35,439 nucleotides of DNA from Flavobacteriales bacterium (GTDB lineage: Bacteria; Bacteroidota; Bacteroidia; UBA10329), in NCBI GenBank assembly GCA_021741155.1, contig JAIOYP010000043.1, positions 1 to 35,439 on the forward strand. Reading direction: 5' to 3'. The position numbers and the translations under genes were made by a program. Positions 10,220 through 17,769 of this stretch are shown here, piece by piece; position 1 is the first letter of the stretch, and every line of letters begins with the position of its first letter. Under the pieces are notes generated by a model. The model was given only the letters and a program-made list of their open reading frames with translations, did not search any database and had not been told where the DNA came from.

Positions 10220-10531
10220 ATGGGCATATTTTCAGCAATATTCGGAGGTAGCAAGACAAATGAGAAGGTAACGGCAATGCTTGCAAAAGGAGCGTTAATC
10301 GTTGATGTGAGAACTCCGGATGAATACAAATCTGGTCACATTTCTAAATCGGTAAACATTCCATTGAATTTGATTCCGAATAAGGTGGCTGAGTTGAAGC
10401 GAAAGAATAAGCCAATCATTACTTGTTGCCGTTCAGGAGCAAGAAGTGGAATGGCGGCAGATCAGCTTAGAAAAGCTGGTATTGAAGTGGAGAATGGTGG
10501 ACCATGGACATCGGTTAAGTCCATGATGTAA
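10220..10531 (+). CDS. Single-domain rhodanese-like protein
   Basis: The start is taken at the ATG at 10220 (MGIFSAIFGG), giving 103 residues. An in-frame TTG eight codons upstream adds nothing conserved. The rhodanese features are IVDVRTPDEY, the HI..SVNIPL segment and the active-site loop CCRSGARSG, with the second cysteine expected to carry the persulfide. The protein ends at VENGGPWTSV. It is likely cytoplasmic and involved in sulfur transfer, but its partner is unknown. A paralogue lies at 17385-17648. A strong hairpin terminator follows at 10572-10610, so it is probably transcribed alone. Confidence 0.85.
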   Translation: MGIFSAIFGGSKTNEKVTAMLAKGALIVDVRTPDEYKSGHISKSVNIPLNLIPNKVAELKRKNKPIITCCRSGARSGMAADQLRKAGIEVENGGPWTSVKSMM

Positions 10532-10571
10532 AGAAGTTTCATGATAGGTGGTTGATGGTTGGCCATCTGTT

Positions 10572-10610
10572 GAGCCTCGGGCAGTTCGCTGCTTGGGGCT
10601 CTATTTTTTT
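10572..10610 (+). terminator. Rho-independent terminator with UUCG tetraloop
   Basis: A 13-bp stem (three G.U pairs) of GAGCCTCGGGCAG with CTGCTTGGGGCTC closes on a TTCG loop and is followed by TATTTTTTT. It terminates the rhodanese gene. Its T-tract overlaps the last codons of the convergent glycosyltransferase gene, whose stop is at 10601-10603. Confidence 0.85.
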
Positions 10611-11890
10611 AGACCATCCACAAGCATGGCCATTCTTTCGGCTTGACGTTTTCTAGAATAGGCATCAGCGTTCTGAACGTTTCTTGCTTCCTCGATTGGG
10701 TTTTGGATCAAATCAAGCACCGTTTCCTTCACTTCCAAAGTCGTATTTGCAATCATTGGTCGAGGTGAGCTTGAGATAATCTTCTCTAGCGAACCATTAT
10801 CATTCGGACACAAAATGATTGGTTTTTTCAAGGCGATGTAATCAAAAACCTTTGCGTAAATCTGTTCTTTGGATGGTGTGGCGAGTAGGAGTAGCGCACT
10901 GGCTTTATTCAATTGAATAATCACATCTTCCAACGGTATTCTTTGCGTAGTCTGAATGTAGGGAAGTAGAAAATCTGAAAACCCAAGTACACGCATCAAT
11001 GGTTCTGGCTGATATTCTAATCCGTAAAATATGAGTTGAATATCTTCTGGATCAAGTCTTTTTTCCTTGATGGCGAGTTGAAATCCTTCGAGGAATAACT
11101 CCAATTCCTGATAAGGATAAAGCGTGCCTGAATAAGCAATTGTGTACGGTTTTGCTGCTTCAACAACTTTTGGAAGGGATTCAAAAAGCTCTTCAAAATA
11201 GCCGTTCATTACAATTTCAGACTTCAAATTCGGAAGCAGCGTTTCCACTTCTTTTTGATGCGATTCTACAGTAAATGTGCAAAGCGAAGCAGTACTTACA
11301 ATTCGCTTTTCTAGATTGGTAAACACATTTTCGTTCAGCCATTTTTGGAGCCCTTGAGCCGAATGCAACGCGGCATAATTCTGGCTCCAACCATCACGAT
11401 AATCTGCTATCCACGGCACGCCAAATTGTTTCGAAAGTAAACTCGCGTATCGGAAAAGAATGAAGGGTTCTCCGGTTGCAATAATCGCAGTGTAATCACT
11501 GGTTTTTAGTTGATTACGCGCTTCTTTTAGAATGGTTGAACGGTTATCTAATCCGGTCCAATAGTATTGCCCGACCGAATAAATGAGGGATAAAATCTTA
11601 CGAGAAAACACCTTCTTTTCGATGCCGTTTTTCAGGAGAATTCTATCTCTTCTATTGGGTTGAAAAGGTACCCGGATGATAGTTCCGAATTCATTTTCTT
11701 CCGTTTCCACGGTTTGTTTTTTGCTGGGTTTTACGAGGTCGTTTGGTTCCGAAATTTCATCCCAATGTCGTGTGACAATTACCGGATGAATACCGAATTG
11801 CTTGAAGTATTTAAACCATCCCAACGGCCGCTGTGCGCCAATAGAATTGAGCGGTTCAAAATCGTAGGCTAGAATGAGCACCTTTTTCAT
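10601..11890 (-). CDS. Family 4-like glycosyltransferase (GT-B fold)
   Basis: The ATG at 11890 (MKKVLILAYDFEP) is chosen over an in-frame TTG three codons upstream; this gives 429 residues. The N-terminal domain shows the GT4-type start (AYDFEPLNSIGAQRP..WFKYF...VIVTRHW) and IADYRDGWSQNY. The C-terminal domain begins near KPYTIAYSGTLYPYQELELFLEGF. It contains LLLLATPSKEQIYAKVFDYIALKKPIIL, the nucleotide-sugar-binding region of GT-B enzymes. It probably transfers a sugar from a nucleotide donor to a surface glycan or lipid; donor and acceptor cannot be read from the sequence. It is a single gene with its own promoter at 11917-11946, not part of a visible glycan operon. Confidence 0.85.
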   Translation of the reverse strand: MKKVLILAYDFEPLNSIGAQRPLGWFKYFKQFGIHPVIVTRHWDEISEPNDLVKPSKKQTVETEENEFGTIIRVPFQPNRRDRILLKNGIEKKVFSRKILSLIYSVGQYYWTGLDNRSTILKEARNQLKTSDYTAIIATGEPFILFRYASLLSKQFGVPWIADYRDGWSQNYAALHSAQGLQKWLNENVFTNLEKRIVSTASLCTFTVESHQKEVETLLPNLKSEIVMNGYFEELFESLPKVVEAAKPYTIAYSGTLYPYQELELFLEGFQLAIKEKRLDPEDIQLIFYGLEYQPEPLMRVLGFSDFLLPYIQTTQRIPLEDVIIQLNKASALLLLATPSKEQIYAKVFDYIALKKPIILCPNDNGSLEKIISSSPRPMIANTTLEVKETVLDLIQNPIEEARNVQNADAYSRKRQAERMAMLVDGLKK

Positions 11891-11916
11891 CAGAGGCAAA
11901 AATGTTTAATAAACGA

Positions 11917-11946
11917 TAAAAGTATTGGCAATGGTTTTTAACCCAA
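11917..11946 (-). promoter_or_regulatory. Bacteroidota-type promoter for the glycosyltransferase gene
   Basis: On the minus strand a TTG (11946-11944) is followed after 19 bp by TACTTTTA (11924-11917). This is one mismatch from the TAnnTTTG -7 element, with normal spacing to the -33 element. It lies 26 bp upstream of the ATG at 11890. Confidence 0.5.
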
Positions 11947-11963
11947 TCAAAATTGTCAACATG

Positions 11964-12005
11964 GCCTAATTTGCAATTGACGATTTGCGATATACAATTT
12001 ACGAT
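11964..12005. repeat. Heptameric degenerate array (TTTACGAT-like family)
   Basis: Six consecutive 7-bp units, read on +: GCCTAAT, TTGCAAT, TGACGAT, TTGCGAT, ATACAAT, TTACGAT. Most units end in AAT or GAT. The array sits between the glycosyltransferase promoter and the 3' end of mutL. A second small duplication (ACTCTCGTCCC, twice) lies just to its right. Confidence 0.7.
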
Positions 12006-12061
12006 TGGGTCGGATGCCGTACTCTCGTCCCCCACCCCTCACTCTCGTCCCTTTTCTAGAA

Positions 12062-13891
12062 TCACCCAAACTTCTTTTCCAACTCATCCAAGCTCATCGT
12101 TACCATGGTTGGTTTGCCGTTTGGGGCAGAGTAGGGTAGGTCGCAGGCAAAAAGTTCGTCAATGAGCTGCGTCATTTCTTCTGTTTGCAACACTTTTCCG
12201 TAGTCGATGGACGCCCTGCGCGCCATGGCTTGAGCCAGTTTGTCCATTTTTTTGCTGATGCTTAAACTGCCAGATTCGTAGTATTCCTCCAGAATTTCAT
12301 CAATCACATCTTTCACGTTATTCTCGTTGATATACGTGGCCAATCCTTGAACGATAAACGTGTTTTTCCCGAACGGTTCGATATCCATTCCAAGCAATTT
12401 CAAATCCTCCAAAATGCTTGTGAGCGTTTTGCTGTCTGCACTATTCAATTCAATATTTATAGGGAAAAGATGCTGCTGTTTGGGCGCCTGAGACAAGGCC
12501 AAACTCTGCACAATCTTCTCATAAACGATGCGCTCATGTGCCCGCTTCTGATCTATGATGATTGTACCTGAGCGGATACTGCTCAGAATGTACTTTCCAT
12601 GAATCTGAATCGGCCGTTTATCCACCTCATCACCCACCAACATGCGGCTTTGAACCGTGGTCATTTCCTGCTGAATGGGCATTTCCTGCGGCAGACCTTC
12701 ATACAATTTCTGCCATTCACCATCAGATGGTTTTTGCCAACCCTCATCACGCGTGCGGGTAATGGCTGCCGAATGCGCGCCTTTTGCACTGTAAGATGAA
12801 CCCGAAGAAACAGGCAATTCAGGTTGAAAAACGCGTATATCCTTTGGCGGAGGCGGAAACGTAATGCTCATTTCCTGATTGAAATCGATGGTAGGAGAAA
12901 TGTTGTACTTACCTAACGATTGCCGTGTAGCCGAACGTAAAATCGCGTAAATCGACTTTTCATCTTCAAACTTTATCTCCGTTTTGGTTGGATGAATGTT
13001 GATGTCGATAAACGATGGATTAACATCAAAGAAAATGAAGTAGGCAGGATGCGTTTTTTCTGCCAGCAACTCATCGTAAGCCGAAGAAATGGCGTGATTC
13101 AAATACGAACTACGGATAAAACGGTCGTTAACGAAGAAGAACTGTTCGCCTCGTTTTTTGCGCGCAAATTCAGGTTTGCCCACAAAACCATGAATTTTGG
13201 CAATGCTCGTTTCCTCATTGATTGGTACCAATTTCTCGTTGTAGGTCTTTCCAAAAAGATCTACAATTCGCTGACGAAGTTTGGTCGGTTTCAGGTTGAA
13301 AAGCTCATCACCATCATTGTAAAGACTCATCTCCACATTCACGTGGGCTAATGCCACACGCATAAATTCGTCCATAATGTGGCGGGTTTCCACCTGATTC
13401 GATTTTAGGAAGTTCCGCCTTGCGGGAACGTTGAAAAACAAATTCTTAACGGAAATACTCGTTCCAACAGGCGCTTGACAGGGCTCTTGGCTGATGATTT
13501 GTGAACCAGCTATATTGATTTGAATTCCGATTGGATTTTCTTCCGTTCTGCTTTTCAATTCTACTTGAGCAATGGCAGCAATCGAAGCCATCGCCTCCCC
13601 CCGAAAACCTTTGGTAGTAATGGCAAAAAGCTGTTCTGCAGTTTGGATTTTAGACGTGGCGTGACGTTCAAAACACATGCGTGCATCGTTCTCACTCATG
13701 CCTTTTCCGTTGTCAATCACTTGAATCAACGTCTTTCCAGCATCGTCAACAATCAGCTGAATTTTGGTAGCGCCAGCATCAACAGAATTTTCCAGCAGCT
13801 CTTTTACAGCAGATGCAGGACGTTGAACTACCTCGCCAGCAGCAATTTGGTTGGCAACGGAATCGGGAAGTAATCGGATAATATCACCCAT
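12062..13891 (-). CDS. mutL: DNA mismatch repair protein MutL
   Basis: The ATG at 13891 (MGDIIRLLPDSVANQIAAGEVV) is the conserved MutL start; upstream in-frame codons are unrelated. The protein has 609 residues. The GHKL ATPase motifs are ELLENSVDAGAT, DNGKGM and TKGFRGEA, followed by the S5-like domain (NVPARRNFLK...FVNDRFIRSS). A variable linker (~340-415) leads to the dimerisation domain. There, DQKRAHERIVYE stands in the place of the DQHAxxERxxYE nuclease motif, with Lys instead of His. QAMARRASIDYG and a C-terminal APNGKPTMV follow. MutL couples MutS mismatch recognition to strand removal. The gene lies 13 bp downstream of a small membrane-protein gene and is probably co-transcribed with it. 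Confidence 0.97.
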   Translation of the reverse strand: MGDIIRLLPDSVANQIAAGEVVQRPASAVKELLENSVDAGATKIQLIVDDAGKTLIQVIDNGKGMSENDARMCFERHATSKIQTAEQLFAITTKGFRGEAMASIAAIAQVELKSRTEENPIGIQINIAGSQIISQEPCQAPVGTSISVKNLFFNVPARRNFLKSNQVETRHIMDEFMRVALAHVNVEMSLYNDGDELFNLKPTKLRQRIVDLFGKTYNEKLVPINEETSIAKIHGFVGKPEFARKKRGEQFFFVNDRFIRSSYLNHAISSAYDELLAEKTHPAYFIFFDVNPSFIDINIHPTKTEIKFEDEKSIYAILRSATRQSLGKYNISPTIDFNQEMSITFPPPPKDIRVFQPELPVSSGSSYSAKGAHSAAITRTRDEGWQKPSDGEWQKLYEGLPQEMPIQQEMTTVQSRMLVGDEVDKRPIQIHGKYILSSIRSGTIIIDQKRAHERIVYEKIVQSLALSQAPKQQHLFPINIELNSADSKTLTSILEDLKLLGMDIEPFGKNTFIVQGLATYINENNVKDVIDEILEEYYESGSLSISKKMDKLAQAMARRASIDYGKVLQTEEMTQLIDELFACDLPYSAPNGKPTMVTMSLDELEKKFG

Positions 13892-13904
13892 AAAATGCTT
13901 TCGC

Positions 13905-14186
13905 TCAGGCCCAGTTGAAGAAAAACCAGACCAATCCGCCAAGTGCAGCAACGATAAAAATGAACCTCAGTTTCTGTCCAGAATTCTGCTGCGTTCGGGC
14001 TGTTCGAGAACCAGCCGCCCACTTATGATTCAGTTTGCCGCGCAGCAATTCCAATCTCCGCTCATCCGAAATGTTTCCAGATTTAGCATCTTCCGCAAGC
14101 TGTTCCAATTCTTTCTTGCGTTCTTTTTGCTCGTCAAAATAGACTGGTTTGTAGTCAAAGCTGCGATGCCTTGGCGTTTTAAACAT
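13905..14186 (-). CDS. Small conserved membrane protein upstream of mutL
   Basis: Two starts are possible. The ATG at 14186 (MFKTPRHRSFDYKPVYFD) is preferred, giving 93 residues, because a TAACTTTG promoter element lies at 14219-14212, only 4 bp before the other ATG (14207). The basic N-terminal motif KTPRHRSFDYKPVYFD is typical of a small protein found beside mutL in Bacteroidota, sometimes annotated without basis as a riboflavin synthase subunit. A charged helical middle (ERKKELEQL...SDERRLELLRGKL) follows. The C-terminus is a single transmembrane helix (LRFIFIVAALGGLVWFFFNWA). Function is unknown. Confidence 0.8.
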   Translation of the reverse strand: MFKTPRHRSFDYKPVYFDEQKERKKELEQLAEDAKSGNISDERRLELLRGKLNHKWAAGSRTARTQQNSGQKLRFIFIVAALGGLVWFFFNWA

Positions 14187-14211
14187 AGATGGAAGTCCAG
14201 AAGCCATGCCT

Positions 14212-14219
14212 CAAAGTTA
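14212..14219 (-). promoter_or_regulatory. TAnnTTTG -7 element for the small membrane protein/mutL unit
   Basis: TAACTTTG on the minus strand matches the Bacteroidota -7 consensus exactly. No clear TTG is at the -33 position. Expected transcription start is around 14205, so the ATG at 14207 would be lost from the mRNA and the ATG at 14186 would be used. Confidence 0.45.
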
Positions 14220-14297
14220 TGGAACTCACAAGAACGTGTGAATAATTATGAGTTTAAACACAATTCCACGGCACTTTATTTGTTCACCTTCGGAGAT

Positions 14298-17228
14298 ATG
14301 ATAGGAAAGATGTTGCTACGCGGTTGGATTTGCATGTTGATTTGTGGTTGCTGGTTGAGTTCTCAGGCTCAAGAGCCGCCTGTTTACCTAAAACACACCA
14401 AACAGGCGTGGGTCGATTCGGTTTTTAAATCGATGACGCCTGATGAACGTTTGGCGCAGCTTTTTATGGTGGCTGCCTATTCAAATAAGGACACAGCCCA
14501 TGTCAATCAACTCGCAAAGCTTATTCGCGAGCAGAAAATTGGTGGGTTGATTTTCTTCCAAGGCGGTCCCGTGCGTCAAGCCAACATGTGCAACTATTTG
14601 CAGTCGAAATCCAACATTCCGATGATGATTGCAATGGATGCGGAGTGGGGAATAGGCATGCGATTGGACAGCACCATCGATTATCCACGTCAGATGGCTT
14701 TGGGTTCCATTGCAAACGAAAAGTTGCTTTACGATTTTGGGGCTGAAACCGCCCGACAGATGAAGCGAATGGGCATGCACGTCAACTTCGCGCCTGTGGT
14801 GGATGTGAATAGCAATGCAGAGAATCCCGTAATCGGAACGCGAAGTTTTGGCGAGAATAAATTAGCCGTTGCCAAAAAGGGCATTGCTGTGATGAAAGGA
14901 ATGCAAGACAACGGCATTCTTGCCTGCGCGAAGCACTTTCCTGGTCATGGCGATACGGATTCGGATTCGCATCTTACGTTACCCGTAATCAAGCACAACT
15001 ACAGTCGTATTGATTCGCTCGAATTGTATCCTTTTAAGCAGATGATAAAGGAAGGAATCGGCAGCATGATGGTGGCGCATCTCTACATTCCCGAACTCGA
15101 TACCACCAAAAACTTGGCATCAACTCTTAGTCCGAAGATTGTGAATGGATTGCTTAAAGATTCGCTTGGGTTTAAAGGATTGATATTTACGGATGCCCTT
15201 AACATGAAGGGCGTGAGTAAATTCTATAAGCCGGGCGAAGTTGAATTGAAAGCTTTTCTAGCAGGAAATGATGTGATGGAATTTGCAGAAGACGTTCCGA
15301 AGGCGATGGAACTTATCCGAGCGGCCGTGGACAGTGGTCTTATTTCACAAGACGAGATTGACAAGCGTTGCCTAAAAGTGTTGAACGCCAAAGCGTGGTT
15401 TGGTTTAGATAAGTACAAACCAATTGAGCTGAAAAACCTCACAGCCGACCTCAACAATAGCGAGGCTCGAGCACTGCATAACGAGTTGGCTTCTGGAGCG
15501 CTCACCTTGCTTGTCAATAAAAACATGATTCCAATTAAGAACCTTGACACGGAGCGAATTGCATCCTTGGTTATTGGTGGCGACTCTGCAAACGTGTTTC
15601 AGAACACACTTTCTAGGTATGCTGCTATTGACCATTTCGTGATTGGAAAAGCCGATACTTCGGAAGAACAATGGGCGGTTCTCAATCAGCTAAAAACCTA
15701 CGATAAGGTGATTGTGAGTATTCACAGACTCCACAACAATCGCACAAAGAATTACGGAGTTACGCAAGACATGCTGAATGCGCTTGGCGAATTGGCGTTC
15801 AAAACCAAGCTCATTGTCAACGTGTTCGGGAATCCTTATTCCTTGGGATTTCTAACAGGAATTGAGCACGCAAACGCGCTACTTTTCTCAAATGAGCAAT
15901 CGGATGTGGCTGAATCGATGGCGGCTCAGGCGCTCTTTGGTGGGATTGCTATTACAGGACGAATGCCTGTTACGGCCAATGCCCAATTTGCTTATGGGAA
16001 AGGTTTAACTACCGAGAAAGTACGTTTGGCTTACGGAGAACCAGCACAGGTTGGAATGGATGAACATGTTCTGGCGAAAATTGATTCTATCACCTTGGAT
16101 GCCATTATGCAAAAGGCAACTCCGGGTGCGCAGTTGCTGGTGGCGAAGAATGGAGTGGTGGTTTACGAGAAATCGTTTGGGCATCATACCTATGAATCTG
16201 AACAAAAGGTGGATAGGAATGATGTCTATGATTTAGCATCCATCACCAAAATTGCAGCATCGCTTGCTTCGTTCATGCAATTGGTTGATAAGGGAGATGT
16301 GGAAGTGGATGACAAAGTTTCCGAGCATCTTTTGGAACTCAAAAAGACAAATAAGAAGCATATCACCTTCCGAGATATGCTAGCGCATTACGCACAGTTG
16401 CAACCTTGGATTCCGTTTTACACCAAAACGTTGAAAAATGGTAACCCTGATAGTTTGTATTACAGAACGGAGAAATCCGCAGCATTCCCGCATCAAGTTG
16501 CTCAGAACTTGTACATGCGAAAAGACTATCCAGACACTATCTATCGTCTGATTACCCAATCGAAATTGCTAGACAAAAAGGAATACAAGTACAGCGATCT
16601 CGGATATTACTACATGAAAAAGGTGATAAAGTTGGAAACGGGCAAGCCGTTGGATGAATACGCTATGACTAACTTTTACAAGCCGCTAGGGCTAACTACC
16701 ATGGGTTTTCTTCCGCGCCAGCGTATTGAATTGAACAGGATAGTACCTACGGAAAATGACACGAAATTCAGAAAACAACTGATACAAGGTGATGTGCACG
16801 ACCAAGGAGCGGCTATGTTGGGAGGAGTTGGAGGTCACGCAGGCTTATTCTCTAATGCCAATGATTTGGCAGTAATGATGCAGCTGTTCCTTAATGAAGG
16901 AGAATACGGAGGTCAACGATACATTTCTGCAAAAACCGTGAATGAGTTTACCAAATGTCAATACTGTAAAAATGGAAACCGCAGAGGTTTAGGTTTCGAT
17001 AAACCAGAGCCAAGTGGTAAAGGAGGCTCAACGTGCGAATGTGTTTCGATGCTCAGTTTTGGGCATACGGGCTTTACAGGAACAATGGCTTGGGCAGACC
17101 CAGAAAAAGACATCGTTTACATCTTCCTTTCAAACCGCGTTTATCCAGATGCAGAGAATTCGAAGTTGCTGAAAATGGATGTGCGAACAAACATTCAACA
17201 GGTGATTTACGATTCCCTCATAGACTAG
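14298..17228 (+). CDS. GH3 beta-N-acetylglucosaminidase-like / serine beta-lactamase-like hydrolase fusion
   Basis: The start is the ATG at 14298 (976 residues), with an alternative ATG at 14310. A much longer upstream frame is a shadow of mutL. A signal peptide (MIGKMLLRGWICMLICGCWL..SQAQ) comes first. The GH3 domain (~35-380) has the NagZ-type signature KHFPGHGDTDSDSHLTLP (212-229, the His/Asp pair) and FTDALNM with the nucleophile Asp299. A GH3 C-terminal-like region (~390-570) follows. The class C beta-lactamase/DD-peptidase-like domain (~585-976) has SITK (Ser648, Lys651), YSD (765-767) and HTGFTGT. Such fusions recur in Bacteroidota. Removal of GlcNAc plus peptide-side hydrolysis of wall fragments is a plausible inference. 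It is divergent from the mutL unit. Confidence 0.92.
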   Translation: MIGKMLLRGWICMLICGCWLSSQAQEPPVYLKHTKQAWVDSVFKSMTPDERLAQLFMVAAYSNKDTAHVNQLAKLIREQKIGGLIFFQGGPVRQANMCNYLQSKSNIPMMIAMDAEWGIGMRLDSTIDYPRQMALGSIANEKLLYDFGAETARQMKRMGMHVNFAPVVDVNSNAENPVIGTRSFGENKLAVAKKGIAVMKGMQDNGILACAKHFPGHGDTDSDSHLTLPVIKHNYSRIDSLELYPFKQMIKEGIGSMMVAHLYIPELDTTKNLASTLSPKIVNGLLKDSLGFKGLIFTDALNMKGVSKFYKPGEVELKAFLAGNDVMEFAEDVPKAMELIRAAVDSGLISQDEIDKRCLKVLNAKAWFGLDKYKPIELKNLTADLNNSEARALHNELASGALTLLVNKNMIPIKNLDTERIASLVIGGDSANVFQNTLSRYAAIDHFVIGKADTSEEQWAVLNQLKTYDKVIVSIHRLHNNRTKNYGVTQDMLNALGELAFKTKLIVNVFGNPYSLGFLTGIEHANALLFSNEQSDVAESMAAQALFGGIAITGRMPVTANAQFAYGKGLTTEKVRLAYGEPAQVGMDEHVLAKIDSITLDAIMQKATPGAQLLVAKNGVVVYEKSFGHHTYESEQKVDRNDVYDLASITKIAASLASFMQLVDKGDVEVDDKVSEHLLELKKTNKKHITFRDMLAHYAQLQPWIPFYTKTLKNGNPDSLYYRTEKSAAFPHQVAQNLYMRKDYPDTIYRLITQSKLLDKKEYKYSDLGYYYMKKVIKLETGKPLDEYAMTNFYKPLGLTTMGFLPRQRIELNRIVPTENDTKFRKQLIQGDVHDQGAAMLGGVGGHAGLFSNANDLAVMMQLFLNEGEYGGQRYISAKTVNEFTKCQYCKNGNRRGLGFDKPEPSGKGGSTCECVSMLSFGHTGFTGTMAWADPEKDIVYIFLSNRVYPDAENSKLLKMDVRTNIQQVIYDSLID

Positions 17229-17322
17229 ATTCTAGCTAGTTTTCTTTCGGAAATCTTCCTGTTTTGAACTCAAATGGGAGTTCTATGTGACCAAAGTTTC
17301 TTAACGAACGGATTGCTCCTCG

Positions 17323-17330
17323 TAGTTTTG
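17323..17330 (+). promoter_or_regulatory. TAnnTTTG -7 element for the second rhodanese gene
   Basis: TAGTTTTG is an exact -7 match. A weak -33 candidate (TTTC, 17297-17300) lies 22 bp upstream. Transcription from about 17337 leaves the ATG at 17385 as the first usable ATG in frame, which argues against an earlier start. Confidence 0.5.
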
Positions 17331-17384
17331 TGGAAGCAAATAGAAGTTGAAAACTTTAATCATAAACGAATCAAAGAATTAGAG

Positions 17385-17648
17385 ATGGCTAGAACAGGAT
17401 ATACAATTGTGGATGTAAGAAGTCCAATGGAGTTTCAAGGAGGTCATGTGGCAGGAAGTGTGAACATACCGTTGCAGGAAGTGCCAGACAAGATTGAGGA
17501 ATTTAGAAACATGTCACAGCCACTTTTGCTTTGCTGCGCAAGCGGAAACAGAAGTGGACAGGCTACAGCGTTTCTTAAACATCATGGAATTGAGTGTGAA
17601 AATGGTGGAGGTTGGATGGATGTAAACTATCGTTTGCAGCACGCTTAA
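17385..17648 (+). CDS. Short rhodanese-like protein
   Basis: The product is 87 residues from the ATG at 17385 (MARTGYTIVDVRSPMEF). The frame is open further upstream, and the preceding codons (NFNHKRIKELE) resemble the helix before the rhodanese core, so an unusual upstream start cannot be excluded. The core has VDVRSPMEFQGGHVAGSVNIPL and the active loop CCASGNRSGQA, ending ENGGGWMDV. It is clearly paralogous to the rhodanese at 10220-10531, sharing the double Cys and the ENGG..W end. A probable sulfur-transfer protein, cytoplasmic, partner unknown. A strong terminator at 17667-17704 makes it a single-gene unit. Confidence 0.75.
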   Translation: MARTGYTIVDVRSPMEFQGGHVAGSVNIPLQEVPDKIEEFRNMSQPLLLCCASGNRSGQATAFLKHHGIECENGGGWMDVNYRLQHA

Positions 17649-17666
17649 GTCAAGAAATAAATGAGT

Positions 17667-17704
17667 AGAAACGCCATCATAACGCGAGTTATGGTGGCGT
17701 TTCT
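17667..17704 (+). terminator. Hairpin terminator with GCGA tetraloop
   Basis: A 17-bp stem (AGAAACGCCATCATAAC with GTTATGGTGGCGTTTCT, one wobble) closes on a GNRA-type GCGA loop. The 3' arm ends in TTTCTGTTTG rather than a clean T-tract. It follows the rhodanese stop by 18 bp. Confidence 0.8.
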
Positions 17705-17769
17705 GTTTGCAGCACTCTTCATAGTTTTTTGAATTGTTTACTTTCATACTTGAGAAACAATTTTTACCC

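Noticed and set aside
13905..14207. Annotation of the small mutL-adjacent protein as riboflavin synthase beta subunit
   Set aside because: It has a basic, charged N-terminus and a single membrane helix. Nothing resembles lumazine or riboflavin synthase.
13851..14297. Extension of the GH3 fusion gene upstream to 13851
   Set aside because: The extra 149 codons are antisense to mutL and the small membrane protein gene. A proper signal peptide begins at 14298.
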